A DNA stretch of 64,000 bases, taken from contig NW_006281102.1 in NCBI RefSeq assembly GCF_000203795.2, positions 1,034,567 through 1,098,566 on the forward strand. Reading direction: 5' to 3'. The translations under genes were made by a program, and so were the position numbers. Positions 43,877 to 54,744 of the stretch are shown here, piece after piece. The notes below the pieces were generated by a model. It saw nothing but the letters and a program-made list of their open reading frames with translations. It was not told the origin of the DNA and searched no databases. This DNA is from Batrachochytrium dendrobatidis JAM81 (taxonomy: Eukaryota > Chytridiomycota > Chytridiomycetes > Rhizophydiales). Each line of letters opens with the position of its first letter. Positions within the stretch are counted from its first letter, which is position 1.

Positions 43877-46439
43877 ATTGGATGCAATTGTTCCAGCTAT
43901 CCAGATTATGCATGCTCTTAGTCCAATGTCAAGTATACAATCAACAAAACAAAACTCGACACGCTATCCAAACTGATTCAATACTGTATTGTTGTAAACA
44001 TACACTTTCATCGTCAATATCACTGCAAACGGTCGATAATAGGCCAGTCGACAATGTGGACACTTGTTGATCGAACTCGTAACCATATCGACTATAAACT
44101 CGACGCTGCAGTTATACTCATGATTGAGCAACTGTGTATATCGCCTACATACATATCGACACTAGATGAGTTGAATTTCAATCATTTGATCAATATCAAT
44201 CATGGCTTGCTGTCATTTTGACTTGATGGTTTGGTGATTGCATGCATTGTGCAAGTTGGTTGTTTAATCGATGTGATACTTTGAACCGATCATCACTGTA
44301 TACCATACTCGCAATCATTGTAAACTCTGAACTACACAATCAATATTGGTCATGACATGATCAACAAGCAATGATGTCTGTAAAATACGTTGACCATCCA
44401 ATACATGAATGACCGATATTCCATTGTCATACTTGGTCTGTGTTTGACAGCTTGATTTACCTGTTGTTTGTACAACATTACACAATCAATCAACCATATT
44501 TGAGTGCATAGTCTGCAGTTCAACCAACATTAGACACCATCATATACATTAACATGGACATCAGTTTACACTTTGACATTGATAACAATAACACCAATTG
44601 GTTGCAATGACCATTCAACATTCAATCATACTTGACAACATAAATACAATACAATGCAAGACCTACTTGTTGAATGACAACTTGCTTGGATCCAGTAAAA
44701 TGGCACTCGAGTTGTTTACTGTGGTCAGTATATGCAACCCAGTGTGACTACACATACTGAATCCAATCTGTTGATTGTTTCAGTTGATCTTGATTCACTT
44801 TTGATGTTCTGTCCGAGATTGACAATAAAAATGTGTCGAGCTGAAACCAAACTACACAACTCGACTGTTTGTGTCAATTGGATCGTGACTGAACTATGCG
44901 ATCATGATATGGTTCATCAAACTAAATGTCTGAATTCCAATACCGAGTATTCAACTTGAACATCAACATTCCGATGTTGTCAAACCCAAATGTGATTGTA
45001 TTCATACATGTAATGTCAATCAGATCAGTCAGATACAACACTCGTGCTATCCATCGTGTGTAATGTCCAACAGCACAATAATTCATGTGTAGATGTTGGC
45101 AAGTGGTTAGTATATGGCTTGATCGCTAATCATACAATGACACAATTACACGGTCGGCTGATTGATGTCATGATTGTGATAATGGGTCCATGGATCATGA
45201 ACGTTGTGTCAAGATGATGGTAGTCTACACCCGATATGATTGATACGCATATAGCTCAACGCACTCAAACTGATCAAACAACGTTCGGTGTACAGAGAGT
45301 TTCGTGTGGTACACAGTGATATGTGTGATGAGTAGGGTCAACCCAAACATGAAGATTCATCTGATTGATTTGATTTGATTGCTAATCTGTATTGGTTTCA
45401 ACCGAATATGTTGTATTTTTGTTTGAATACAATACAATACAATCGCCGTTTAATATTGTATCTGATTATTCCAGTTTTGGTTGGCATGATATCATATTGT
45501 ACATTGACACTTGTATTTACAATACAATACAATACAGTTGATTGTATATTGCATAATTGTACACATTGATGATGCAGATATGCATGTATGTATAGTGTCG
45601 ATATGATATTGCTTGACATGTCGTATTGACACATGCAACACCAATACCAACAATAGTAATGTGTGTTGATATCAGATCTGACCAATTTGACTGGTTTGAC
45701 TCGTTGATTGTGCTATCAAAAGGTTGCATCAATAGCCTGACTGATCACACACATCAGTTGCAGTATCAACTTTGTCGTGTGTCAAGTATCACATGTTGAA
45801 TATACAATGCCAACAATATGATCAGATATGCTAATGGAATGTAGACCATCATATACTTGCAGCAGTATACCATATTCCAACTATTGATATCGCGCATTCG
45901 ATGTCAATGCAATGTATCAACTCACTCGGTATGGTTGGTATCGATCGTTGTGGTCGTCGAATGCTATCATTGGTCATGCATTACCAGCTGTGTGTGGTTG
46001 ACATTGGCCATCATGATATGTATTCAAATGCAGCATACACCGTGACATTTGTAATTGACTATAGCTGGTGTGGACTGAAATCGATTGTGCACGGTAGTTT
46101 GATATTGATTGCAGTTGTTGATCAATACTCGGACTAATCGAGTTTGGTTGGATGTTTGACATGACTGGTCATATATGGTTTGCACAACATCCTGGATTGT
46201 ACAATGATCACTGTCCAGATGCACATGTCAAATGAGTGTATAATCAGATTTGACGATATTGACCAGATGACACATGCTGATCAACGCAACTGGTGTGAAT
46301 CGTATGCATATACAATGTATGATTTGATCACTCAGATGTATATACTCGACACATGTATCCAATATATCAATCCAAATACACCAACACGATCATCAGGTTG
46401 ACCATCAGATCGACAACCACCATCACAATCAGGCTATAT
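43877..46439. other. Homopolymer-poor decayed sequence with repeat copies
   Basis: 2.6 kb without a supported gene. It contains the repeat at 45345-45913 (listed separately). From 44101 to 44700 only three runs of four or more equal bases occur. Open frames here do not exceed about 95 codons and overlap on both strands. Confidence 0.5.
45345..45913 (+). repeat. Repeat copy carrying the last codons of an effector paralogue
   Basis: 45345-45620 matches, almost base for base, the inverse complement of 39865-40130, including ATGAAGATTCATCTGATTGA, which corresponds to the final acidic codons and old stop of the 40.4 kb gene. 45400-45913 is also a direct repeat of 48205-48697. No effector body adjoins it upstream, so this is a 3' remnant. 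Confidence 0.8.
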
Positions 46440-47146
46440 TCGATCAATGTGGGTATTAGCAATCAACAAGTCATACGATGTTTGTGTTCGAGTGATGGAA
46501 TACAATACAATGGAATGAGTGCATCAATCCAGAATACGAGTCAACCATGACATATGATCATGATGTGTGGTTGATACAACTATATAGTGACAATCGATAT
46601 TGATATAGTAACACACAACATGCAATGCCAACACAACAGTTGCAAGTCACTGATCATCAATGTGACATTGTGGTTACAACATGAACTGCATTGTATTGAT
46701 TCAGTTGATTGATTGAATTACTGTACAATGTGTAGTGATGATTGATCATGTCGAGTTGAATGCAAAATATTACTAAACCACATGTTTGAATCATGTCAAT
46801 CACTTGCTACTTTGAAAAGCATAAAATATCACAGCGGATATTGATGACCGTCTAACAACTGAGTGTCAGCCCAGTTGCATATAGCCCTACTTGATCTATA
46901 TTTGACTACTGTAGTTCACTAGCTATTTTCAGGGTGGAAGGGTGATGAACACACAATCGATCAATCGTATGGTGTTCAATGCATAGCCGAACAGCGGCTC
47001 AATCAAGATTATGGGTGATCATATAAAGGGATGTCCCTTAAACTTTGACGTCGATAGCAAGTCAACACCAACCCTGACAGCAACACTAGTTCCTTAGGAC
47101 GATCATCCAGGGAACATGCTTTTAACACTATTCCCTGAACAACGAA

Positions 47147-47158
47147 TATAAATACGAT
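47147..47158 (+). promoter_or_regulatory. TATA core TATAAATACGAT of the 308-residue effector gene
   Basis: TATAAATACGAT lies 65 bases before the ATG at 47212. Upstream at 47031 is GGGTGATCATATAAAGGGA, also present in the paralogous promoter at 41070-41090. Confidence 0.6.
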
Positions 47159-47211
47159 ATAAACCCGACTTGTCAGATAACAATCATCCACAACTTGATC
47201 AAATCAATACA

Positions 47212-48138
47212 ATGAAACTCGCAATCACCGTTTTATCATCAATTCTGGCCATCTGCTCAGTTACTGTCGCCAAACCAGTTAATCCCAGCGCGACTACAAG
47301 TGTTGAATCTAGCACTTCAACAGCTGTTCCCAGTGCACAAACTACAGGCTGGATTGATTTTGACCAACTTTCAGAAGAGGGCATGAATTTGATCAAAGAA
47401 TACGCACGAGTGAATAAACAGCATAATGAGGCAAAGGCAATGTGCGACTCGACAGAATCTTTAATATTTTCTCAAGAAAAATTGGTAAAACAGCTAGGTG
47501 ATGAGCTTGAAGATTTGATGGATAAATCTCACAAAAGCAAGCAAGGTTCAAAGTATGAGGAAGACGTCAAAAAAGCCAATTCTTGGCTTGCAGAACAACA
47601 TTCCGTTCTTATCCAGCTTGAAAAAAAGTGTATGGAGTCTTATTGGGACAATTCTGGAATTCGCTCGCAGCTCACTAAAATCAAAAATGAGCTCGTGAAG
47701 TCCCTGTTCGGAAAGCATATTAGTGCAGAATCAGTCGAGGATTACATGCAACTTTTGGAATCGGATTTCATGTTTATGAAACTCGTCAAAGAATTTGAAG
47801 CTCTCGTATCTGGCCAACAACTAGAACCCGAGCAACCTAAGAAATCTGAGCAACCTAAGAAACTCGAGCAACCTGAGCAACCCTCTACTAGTGGAATCCA
47901 GAGTCCACAACATCATGAAAGTTCGCTCTCATTATCGAGTCAAACACCTACAGTTCAATCTACTAAAGCATCTTCCGGTAAACATAAGGCCCCCAAACAT
48001 CCTTCTGGTGGACAAAGATCTCACAAATATTCTCGTGTGCAGAAAACTCACAAATCCTCCCATCCAAAAGGAAGTGCTAAACATAGAGAAGAGCTTAAAT
48101 CACTTTCAAATCAATCCGACTCTGAAGATTCGGATTGA
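47212..48138 (+). CDS. Secreted effector-like protein, long paralogue
   Basis: Single exon, ATG at 47212, 308 residues. Signal peptide about residues 1-20 (MKLAITVLSSILAICSVTVA), then a Ser/Thr region, the shared LSEEGMNLIKEYA helix, a long charged coiled coil (about 60-205), a short tandem repeat EQPKKxEQPKK (about 205-222), and a basic Ser/His/Lys-rich tail (about 240-295) that ends in acidic SDSEDSD. The basic tail could bind nucleic acid or host surfaces, but this is speculation. It is a paralogue of the gene at 40361-40882 in an inverted duplication. The frame is open upstream of the ATG but without a better start. Confidence 0.8.
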   Translation: MKLAITVLSSILAICSVTVAKPVNPSATTSVESSTSTAVPSAQTTGWIDFDQLSEEGMNLIKEYARVNKQHNEAKAMCDSTESLIFSQEKLVKQLGDELEDLMDKSHKSKQGSKYEEDVKKANSWLAEQHSVLIQLEKKCMESYWDNSGIRSQLTKIKNELVKSLFGKHISAESVEDYMQLLESDFMFMKLVKEFEALVSGQQLEPEQPKKSEQPKKLEQPEQPSTSGIQSPQHHESSLSLSSQTPTVQSTKASSGKHKAPKHPSGGQRSHKYSRVQKTHKSSHPKGSAKHREELKSLSNQSDSEDSD

Positions 48139-48204
48139 TTCAATTGATTTGAATGCTAATTTGAACTCATTCCGACTGATTCAATTGGATTTTCGGTTAA
48201 ATAA

Positions 48205-48697
48205 AATAGAATAAAATAAAATACAGTTATCACTTGCCGTTTAATATTGTATCTGATTATTCCAGTTTTGGTTGGCATGATATCATATTGTACATCAACA
48301 CTTGTATTTCCAATACAATACAATACAGTTGATTGTATATTGCATAGTTGTACACATTGATGATGCTGACATGCATGTATGTATTGTGTCGATATGATAT
48401 TGCTTGACATGTCGTATTGGCACATGCAACACCAATACCAACAATAATCATGTGTGTTGATATCAGATCCGATCAATTTGACTGATTTGACTCGTTGATT
48501 GTGGTGTCAATAGTTGCATCAATAGCTTGACTGATCACACACATCAGTCACAGTATCAACTTTGTCGTGTGTCAAGTATCACATGTTGAATATACAATGC
48601 CAACAATATGATCAGATATGCTAATGGAATGTAGACCATCATATACTTGCAGCAGTATACCATATTCCAACTGTTGATATCGCGCATTCGATGTCAA
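48205..48697 (+). repeat. Direct repeat of 45400-45913
   Basis: Near-identical over about 490 bases to 45400-45913, including AATGCCAACAATATGATCAG and GTATACCATATTCCAACT. The first 250 bases also match 39865-40100 in inverse orientation. It ends within about 65 bases of the F-box-like gene's stop codon. Confidence 0.85.
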
Positions 48698-48759
48698 CAA
48701 CTAATACGTAAACCAAATATATTCATTAGTTAACTAATTCCAACCATCAGCTACTTTGT

Positions 48760-50004
48760 TTAGCCAAGTAACAATCGCAGCGAAGATGATTGACGACAGT
48801 GTGCCATTTTAGGAGGTATCATTTTTCCATTTGGAAGAGTATCCAATAGTCGAGTAATGATTGATGATGACATTTCTTCGGATCCATTCGTATCATGAAA
48901 TGCAAGACACTCGAGAGATTGGAATCCATTCAGATCTCCATACAGGTGCGGCACACACTTTCTATTTGTATGTGCAATAAAATCCAAATGCAGTCCCAAC
49001 GGCCCTTGCTCATTATTCATTACAAACGACGACGATCCAGGCAACTTCACATGAAATTGCACAGAAAGCTGCTTGAGTTTAGGCAAGATCCGTGCAATGT
49101 CGTTCAAATGTATACCATTCCGCACAATCCCTACAGATAACGAAGTAATTGCTTGGTTGGCTTCAAGAACTCGTACAAATCCACTCCATGAGAAACTATT
49201 TTCGCCAAATCCATCGAGAAAAAGATGTGTAAGATGGGTCATGGATCTGGCAATCATACGTGCAGCTTTGTTGTCGAGTCCATATAGCGCACCACCAGTA
49301 GGGTTGAGATTAAACTTATGCATGTGTTGACTACCTCGGATATAGCCTTGACCTCCTTGTATATAAAGTCTATTACAGTGAGAAAACCGTTTCGAGATGG
49401 TTTTGATAAGATTGGGATCACCATTGGCATCCCACCGCATTCTCAAGACAACGGTATGCACTCGATGTGGACAGTGGATTCGATGTAGGATAGACGAGAG
49501 TCGGGATGATTCTAAAATATGATGCCAACAAAGCAAATCAAGATGAATGTGTCGAATACGGACCAATCTAGATGGTTCTGCTGCCATGCATTCCAGAAAC
49601 TGTGAAATATCTCGTGCTGGTTTGTGTAATGGACGACGAGGAAGCAGTCGATGCCATGCCAACTCAGTCCAAAAGGAATGCAACATCGTCACTCTTCGCC
49701 ATTGTCGACACACTCCACCAAAAATGAGCATATCCGGTGCTTGATTATTTATGGCTCTATTGATGTTTCGATGGAATCCGCTCAGTTGGAACATATTGTT
49801 CTGAATGGGTTCGGATAGTTGGTCAGCATTGGAATACTGCTGCATTGCTGGATTGGACGTGTGCATCAAAGGCATAGTGGACCATGCAGTGTAGCTCACT
49901 CGAGGATCAGCGGTTTGTTCATTCCACAGGCTATCCGTCTGTAATGGAACATGTGGTTGAATATATAACAAGACATTCAACAATATTTCATCTGCAAAAA
50001 ACAT
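48760..50004 (-). CDS. F-box-like protein with leucine-rich repeat-like C-terminus
   Basis: Single exon of 414 residues with ATG at 50002-50004. The N-terminus (MFFADEILLNVLLYIQP) fits the first helix of an F-box; after a Gln/Asn-rich insertion of about 75 residues comes MLIFGGVCRQWRRVTMLHSFWTEL (about residues 90-113), which fits the remaining F-box helices. The rest has leucine-rich repeat-like strands (MTHLTHLFLDGFG, AITSLSVGIV, LPKLKQLSVQFH, FQSLECLAFHD). Such proteins usually recruit substrates to SCF ubiquitin ligases. The split F-box is unusual, so the call is moderate. A truncated relic of this gene is at 38200-38740. Confidence 0.6.
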   Translation of the reverse strand: MFFADEILLNVLLYIQPHVPLQTDSLWNEQTADPRVSYTAWSTMPLMHTSNPAMQQYSNADQLSEPIQNNMFQLSGFHRNINRAINNQAPDMLIFGGVCRQWRRVTMLHSFWTELAWHRLLPRRPLHKPARDISQFLECMAAEPSRLVRIRHIHLDLLCWHHILESSRLSSILHRIHCPHRVHTVVLRMRWDANGDPNLIKTISKRFSHCNRLYIQGGQGYIRGSQHMHKFNLNPTGGALYGLDNKAARMIARSMTHLTHLFLDGFGENSFSWSGFVRVLEANQAITSLSVGIVRNGIHLNDIARILPKLKQLSVQFHVKLPGSSSFVMNNEQGPLGLHLDFIAHTNRKCVPHLYGDLNGFQSLECLAFHDTNGSEEMSSSIITRLLDTLPNGKMIPPKMAHCRQSSSLRLLLG

Positions 50005-50225
50005 TTAATAAATTGTCTAGTTACAAAATTCTGTTTTGAAAATGTCAAATTTCTCCATTGCTACAATTTGAATGGCTAATCAACAGTCATACAGGTCTGG
50101 GTTATTGATGGCTTCAAGCACATCAAGATATGCTGTTTATTTGATAAACCCTGAAATGTATCGAGTTGATCAATATCACTGATTGCATCACCAGCAACGA
50201 AAAGCCAGATATTTCATCTTGACTA

Positions 50226-52808
50226 TCAATCTGTATGGCGTTTCCGCATTTTGGAAAATGCCCATTCAAGTGCAGGTTGAACTGGGTTATTTGATACAGC
50301 AATGATCCCATCAAGTAAATACTGCTGATTATTTGCTTCAACATCATCCAGGTTATAGATATAATTGACCATCATGCCAAATGACTGCTTGGTGCCTTTA
50401 TCTAACAATTACATTCCAATAGTTGTAGAAAACAAAGGTAAGCACTGACCAAACCAATAACAGCTTGTCCAATCTCGACAACATACCTGAAGTGTCTGCT
50501 CTCCAGTTTAATTGATGGATAGCTGCTCCATTTCGAAGATGAAAGTTTCCAACTGGATCTAGCGCAAACGATCGCTTGCTTTCCAGAATTAAATATTGAG
50601 AGCACAGCCGTTCAATCATGGGTTGATAGTGACGTGACAAGTCTGGATCATCAAGCCATCGAGTATCCTCGGATATCATCTAAAGCGATCCAAACAGTGA
50701 TTTAGCATACAATACAAACCAAACTTGATCCAGGTATTTAAACTAGACAATGCACTTTAACATCCCTACCTGCAATGACTCGAGTGATGACCGAGATGGC
50801 CACAATTTCTCAAGTTGCTCAATCTCGCTTGAAAGTAAAAGTGGTTCATGGCTTGCATTGGAAACACCGGTTAATTCACCATTCACAATAGTTTTAAGCC
50901 AGGAACGGAATCCAGGAATTGGGGACAAGGTAGAAAACGTGGTGATTGTTGGGTGATTCAACTGGATTTCCTTGACAACACGCTTGATCAAAAAATTGCC
51001 TAGATCCACACCTCCTAGTCCTATACATGACATGCATTAAACTACTACGTGCCATCACAAATACCATGCACTGTTCAACACATACCACGTTGAGATGATG
51101 TAATAGAATAAAATATGGCAACTGTGGGATCCTTGGTGTCGGGATGTGGATCTGTCAGTATATTTTGAATCCGAGTCGATATTTCATTGACAAGTGCTAC
51201 CTTTTACTCAAGCAATGTGTTGTTGGCTATAGATTAGCCAAGGTGCTGCAAATGAGATTGCAAACTAAAATGATCGGGATACACACCTGCACAAATGTAA
51301 GTGGTTCCTGTGGAATACCACGATGGAAGAAGCAGTAGCAAAGACGACCAGGACCAAGTCGCTGTTTAAGACCATCCCACGACCCAATAGCATGCACAGC
51401 TTCATAGGAAATGATCTAAACCATTCAATTTAGCAAATAAGCTATTTCATCACATTAATGTAAAGCGTTGCAAAATATCCGCAAGAATCTACCTTTTCAA
51501 GTATGCTTGCCGGTGTGTGCCAAGTAATGCGTTCCAAATCAAGGAATCCCATGCCAAACCACTCCTGTAGTCGGTTTTTAAGAGAGTCACCAAGTGCTTT
51601 CAAATGCACACTGGTCCTCTCCCCATCCAAAATACTCTGATAGCAGTTTCAATAATATATTCATATTGGAATACTCCAATTATATAAAACATGGCACTGT
51701 TTTGGCACACTTACCAAGATATCTGCTCGCATGTTTACAAGAAACTGCATTCCACCAGGAAGTTGGTTGATTCGTGCAAACAGAGTATCGTAAGCAGGTA
51801 TCAATGCTTCTCGTAGTCTTGCTGATGATCGTAAAACTGTACGATCTGTCATGCACTATAGTTTATATCTCAGCACCAAATATCATTTAGAGCAATGTGA
51901 AATCAACATGTATGATTGCTCTTACTAGCGATTCTTCAAACTGCTGTACAGCAGATGCCGTTTCCTGCAAATCAATACAGAAATCCTTGGCCAGTATATG
52001 CAAAAATTTAGATCGTCCAGTCTACAATACACAATTGGGTCAATCCAATATTCCAAACATTCATTTCAAAACCAGTTGTCATTGTAGATTTCAAGACGTA
52101 CCAGATCTTGGTTTTCATAAAACTCGCAGAGTTGACGAGTCAGTAACGATGGCCAGATATCTCCATCCTCTCGTTTTGCCTTGACAACCCCAGCTACTAG
52201 TTTTCGAACACCTTTTTCATTGTTTTGAACATTCATCAATTCATCATCATTCGTGCTGGAATGGGGTTCATCTCGATATCCGAGTGTATAATAGTCTAGA
52301 AACCAAATTGTGAAATCAACAAGAGCATATTAGATGTCAATGTAAAACAATCCAAATTGTAATGATCCAACTGGCAAGTTTTTGGAAATACAGTGAATCC
52401 AGCAAGTTGAATTCCAATAGCAAATCTGAAATCAGTGCATTCAGATATTACAAGTCGTCAATAGTACTCACCAGGATAGTTTGAGTTCAACATTACATCG
52501 TCCCAATATTTTTCAACAGTAGAGCTGGGTGGAATTGGAACTTTTGTTGATAGTTTATGGACAGAAGTAATGGGTGAGGAGGACAGACAAGCTCTCAAGA
52601 ATCTTGAGTGAATTGGGTTGCTCTGAATAGATTGGCAGGCTGGATATAAAGAGTTACGATGATGTATCCAGCTTCTATTGGCAGTAGTCGAAACTACAGC
52701 ACGAGTAGATTGTGTGGTGATGGACTGATATCCCTTGTGGCTAGTTCTTTGTAAACAGCCAATATCACATCTCATCTTGACAAGCAACTTCAAATGTTGG
52801 TTATACAT
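50226..52808 (-). CDS. MLYCD: Malonyl-CoA decarboxylase
   Basis: Ten exons on the minus strand: 52472-52808, 52102-52295, 51926-52021, 51715-51855, 51493-51636, 51287-51415, 51086-51200, 50770-51020, 50487-50679, 50226-50401; 591 residues, all in frame. The enzyme converts malonyl-CoA to acetyl-CoA and CO2. Landmarks: a helical N-terminal domain (INQLPGGMQFLVNMRADIL), RITWHTPASILEKI, CYCFFHRGIPQEPLTFVQVAL, SITSSQRGLGGVDLGNFLIKRVVKE, TFSTLSPIPGFRSWL (with the catalytic Ser region), and NFHLRNGAAIHQLNW. About 100 N-terminal residues rich in Arg/Ser/Thr and low in acids suggest mitochondrial import. The C-terminus ends KRHTD, so the peroxisomal SKL-type signal of many homologues is missing. Confidence 0.93.
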
Positions 52809-52970
52809 CAAGGTTAGAATATGCTTGGATCGTATCTATTCAAGACATTCCTCATGAACAAGCCATCAACCCATTTTCAACAGTCCAACCGTATTATAAC
52901 TTTCAATTCATTTAGAAAAGCTGGACAATGCAATATTCTATATTAACAAAGTCCAAGTTATTATCAGGCA

Positions 52971-53774
52971 TTAGCCAGTGTGACAAAGCCGAATCTCAAA
53001 TGTCATTACACTTGTAATGCCTGATTGAGAATGGCTTGATTCTTCGTTGGAGATCTGCTGAATAGGCAGCTTGCATATGTCGTCTATGTCATACTGATCT
53101 TTGTGACATTCATTCTCTGTGGATCGAACATTGTAGGATTCCAAACTTTGAATCATCATCATATCTTCCATCCAATCCAGTGTATCAAATAAATCCAAAT
53201 GAACTTGTTGGCAGCAGAGTCCCCACTTGTCCAGCAACCATTGGATCGATCTGCGTGAGCTTCGCTCCTGGTATGTCATCAAAAACACTGCATTGGGTGG
53301 AGACGCCTTTAGAATAACTGATACAGTTGAAAGCAGAATCTCAAAGTCCTTTGGGTCGTACATGACATCAGCACCAATAATCACATCAAATCCATCAGGA
53401 TGGCATTGAAGCAGTTGTGCTATCGATCCTGAAAAGTCACCCCATATTAATGGTTTAACAGTGCAGTAATCTTGTACATGGTTCAGTTCAATTGCATACT
53501 GTAAATTCTGTATCACTTGTGAGTACATGGGATGATCTGTAAAAACAACAGTTGCAGCATGAACAACTTTGGCAAGTGTCAATCCAGCAAGAGCGGTGCC
53601 TGCACCCAACTCTAGTATATGCTTTCCGGCGTACTTGTTTTTTGATTGAACTAGCAATGCTGCCAACACTTTTGCTGATGGCCATGTGTAACAGCCATAC
53701 GATGAATGGCCAAACTCACTGATAACCACTGATTTGGAGTGTTTCCGAAATACAAACCGTTTCAATTGTCGCAT
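52971..53774 (-). CDS. METTL23-like class I methyltransferase
   Basis: Single exon of 267 residues, ATG at 53772-53774. Visible: GCYTWPSAKVLAALL (about 27-41), the SAM-binding loop ILELGAGTALAGLTLAK (53-69), an acidic residue at the end of the next strand (VVFTDHP), PLIWGDF, and the family motif IIGADVMYDPKDFE (132-145), followed by LMTYQERSS. This order matches METTL23 of the METTL21-like group; animal METTL23 methylates histone H3 arginine, others in the group methylate lysines of translation factors. Substrate here is unknown. The C-terminal 60 residues with Ser/Glu-rich sequence are longer than in animal METTL23. Confidence 0.85.
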   Translation of the reverse strand: MRQLKRFVFRKHSKSVVISEFGHSSYGCYTWPSAKVLAALLVQSKNKYAGKHILELGAGTALAGLTLAKVVHAATVVFTDHPMYSQVIQNLQYAIELNHVQDYCTVKPLIWGDFSGSIAQLLQCHPDGFDVIIGADVMYDPKDFEILLSTVSVILKASPPNAVFLMTYQERSSRRSIQWLLDKWGLCCQQVHLDLFDTLDWMEDMMMIQSLESYNVRSTENECHKDQYDIDDICKLPIQQISNEESSHSQSGITSVMTFEIRLCHTG

Positions 53775-54744
53775 ACAATTGGTTCAAGAATTAAAAGGTT
53801 GAATGTGAGTATCAAGATACTACCAACAGATTCATTCAACTCGATGGGATTTTAGGATAGTACAGAATTGTATCTGGATAGTTTCATTTTCCGATTATTG
53901 ATAAATAATTCATTGGTTTGGTATATTGTTCATGACATTTTGAATTGAATATGGAAAACTTGCACTACCTTCAAATATGTTTACATATCTGGATAACTGC
54001 GATGAGTTGAAAAAATGCAACATTCCATTATACATTCACGTAAAATGCAATACTAAATAAGGATACCAAAATACATAGTAAGCGACCAATCTCATGAAAT
54101 GATGAGTGTCAGTCCACTGAACAACAGTACTCTTTAAACTTTTTGACAAAATTCACCAATTAAGCATGACCTGCTAACCATTCAACAAACAGCAATATCG
54201 CGAGATATAAAACTCCAATTTCTTATTAACCCCTGCTGAAAACTACTCAATAAAAATGGTTTTGTACAGCGTGCAATTTCAAACATTTAAAATGTTTATC
54301 AAAGAAGCAGTGTTTAGTAGCAGAGCCAAACGAATATTTAATCGCTGCTATTCCAAAGCAAAATAGAGGAATTATTGCCAGATAAATGCAAATGTTCTAT
54401 TTTACGTAAATACGACTGATACTGGCTTTATTTGATTACGTACTTAGATGCCAGGATATATATTAATGCCATTTTTATATATCATCATGAATGTTTGTTA
54501 TTTTTGGCTACCACCATACTCAATCTCTTGGTTTACGAGTTTCATGGAAAGCGTTCCACGTGATGGGATTACCACACCAAACTGCTCATCCTTTTTGCTT
54601 TCAGCTGTAAAGTTGATTAAGGTGGTTTTACAATAGACATTCGCGATTAGTAACATTTTCATTTTCCTTCGAAATATTTGATTTTTACTTTAGCCAGTTA
54701 TAGTTTAGTCAAATTGCTTATTATACTCGGTATAGCAGCTATTC
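53775..54744. other. Promoter gap with a MITE
   Basis: Divergent gap between the methyltransferase and RhoGAP genes. The middle is occupied by the element at 54033-54419. A 62-codon open stretch at 54448-54636 has no recognisable feature. Confidence 0.5.
54033..54419. mobile_element. MITE-like element, TA flanked
   Basis: Left end CATTCACGTAAAATGCAATA and right end TGTTCTATTTTACGTAAATACGACTGA are inverted complements, bordered by TA at 54031-54032 and 54420-54421. Near the left end it shares the phrase AATACTAA-TAAGGAT with the element at 22737. Confidence 0.65.

Larger units (their letters stand above)
46440..48480 (+). repeat. Right half of inverted effector-locus duplication
   Basis: Counterpart of 39860-41640 in inverse orientation, with the longer effector gene in the middle. 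The stretch 46440-46770 is the inverse of 41260-41640 with scattered differences, for example GTATTAGCAATCAACAAGTC and its complement. Confidence 0.8.

Noticed and set aside
28550..46900. CRISPR-like or satellite arrays in the repetitive blocks.
   Set aside because: Short words recur but not at regular spacing, and the organism is a eukaryote; no array of equal repeats and spacers exists.
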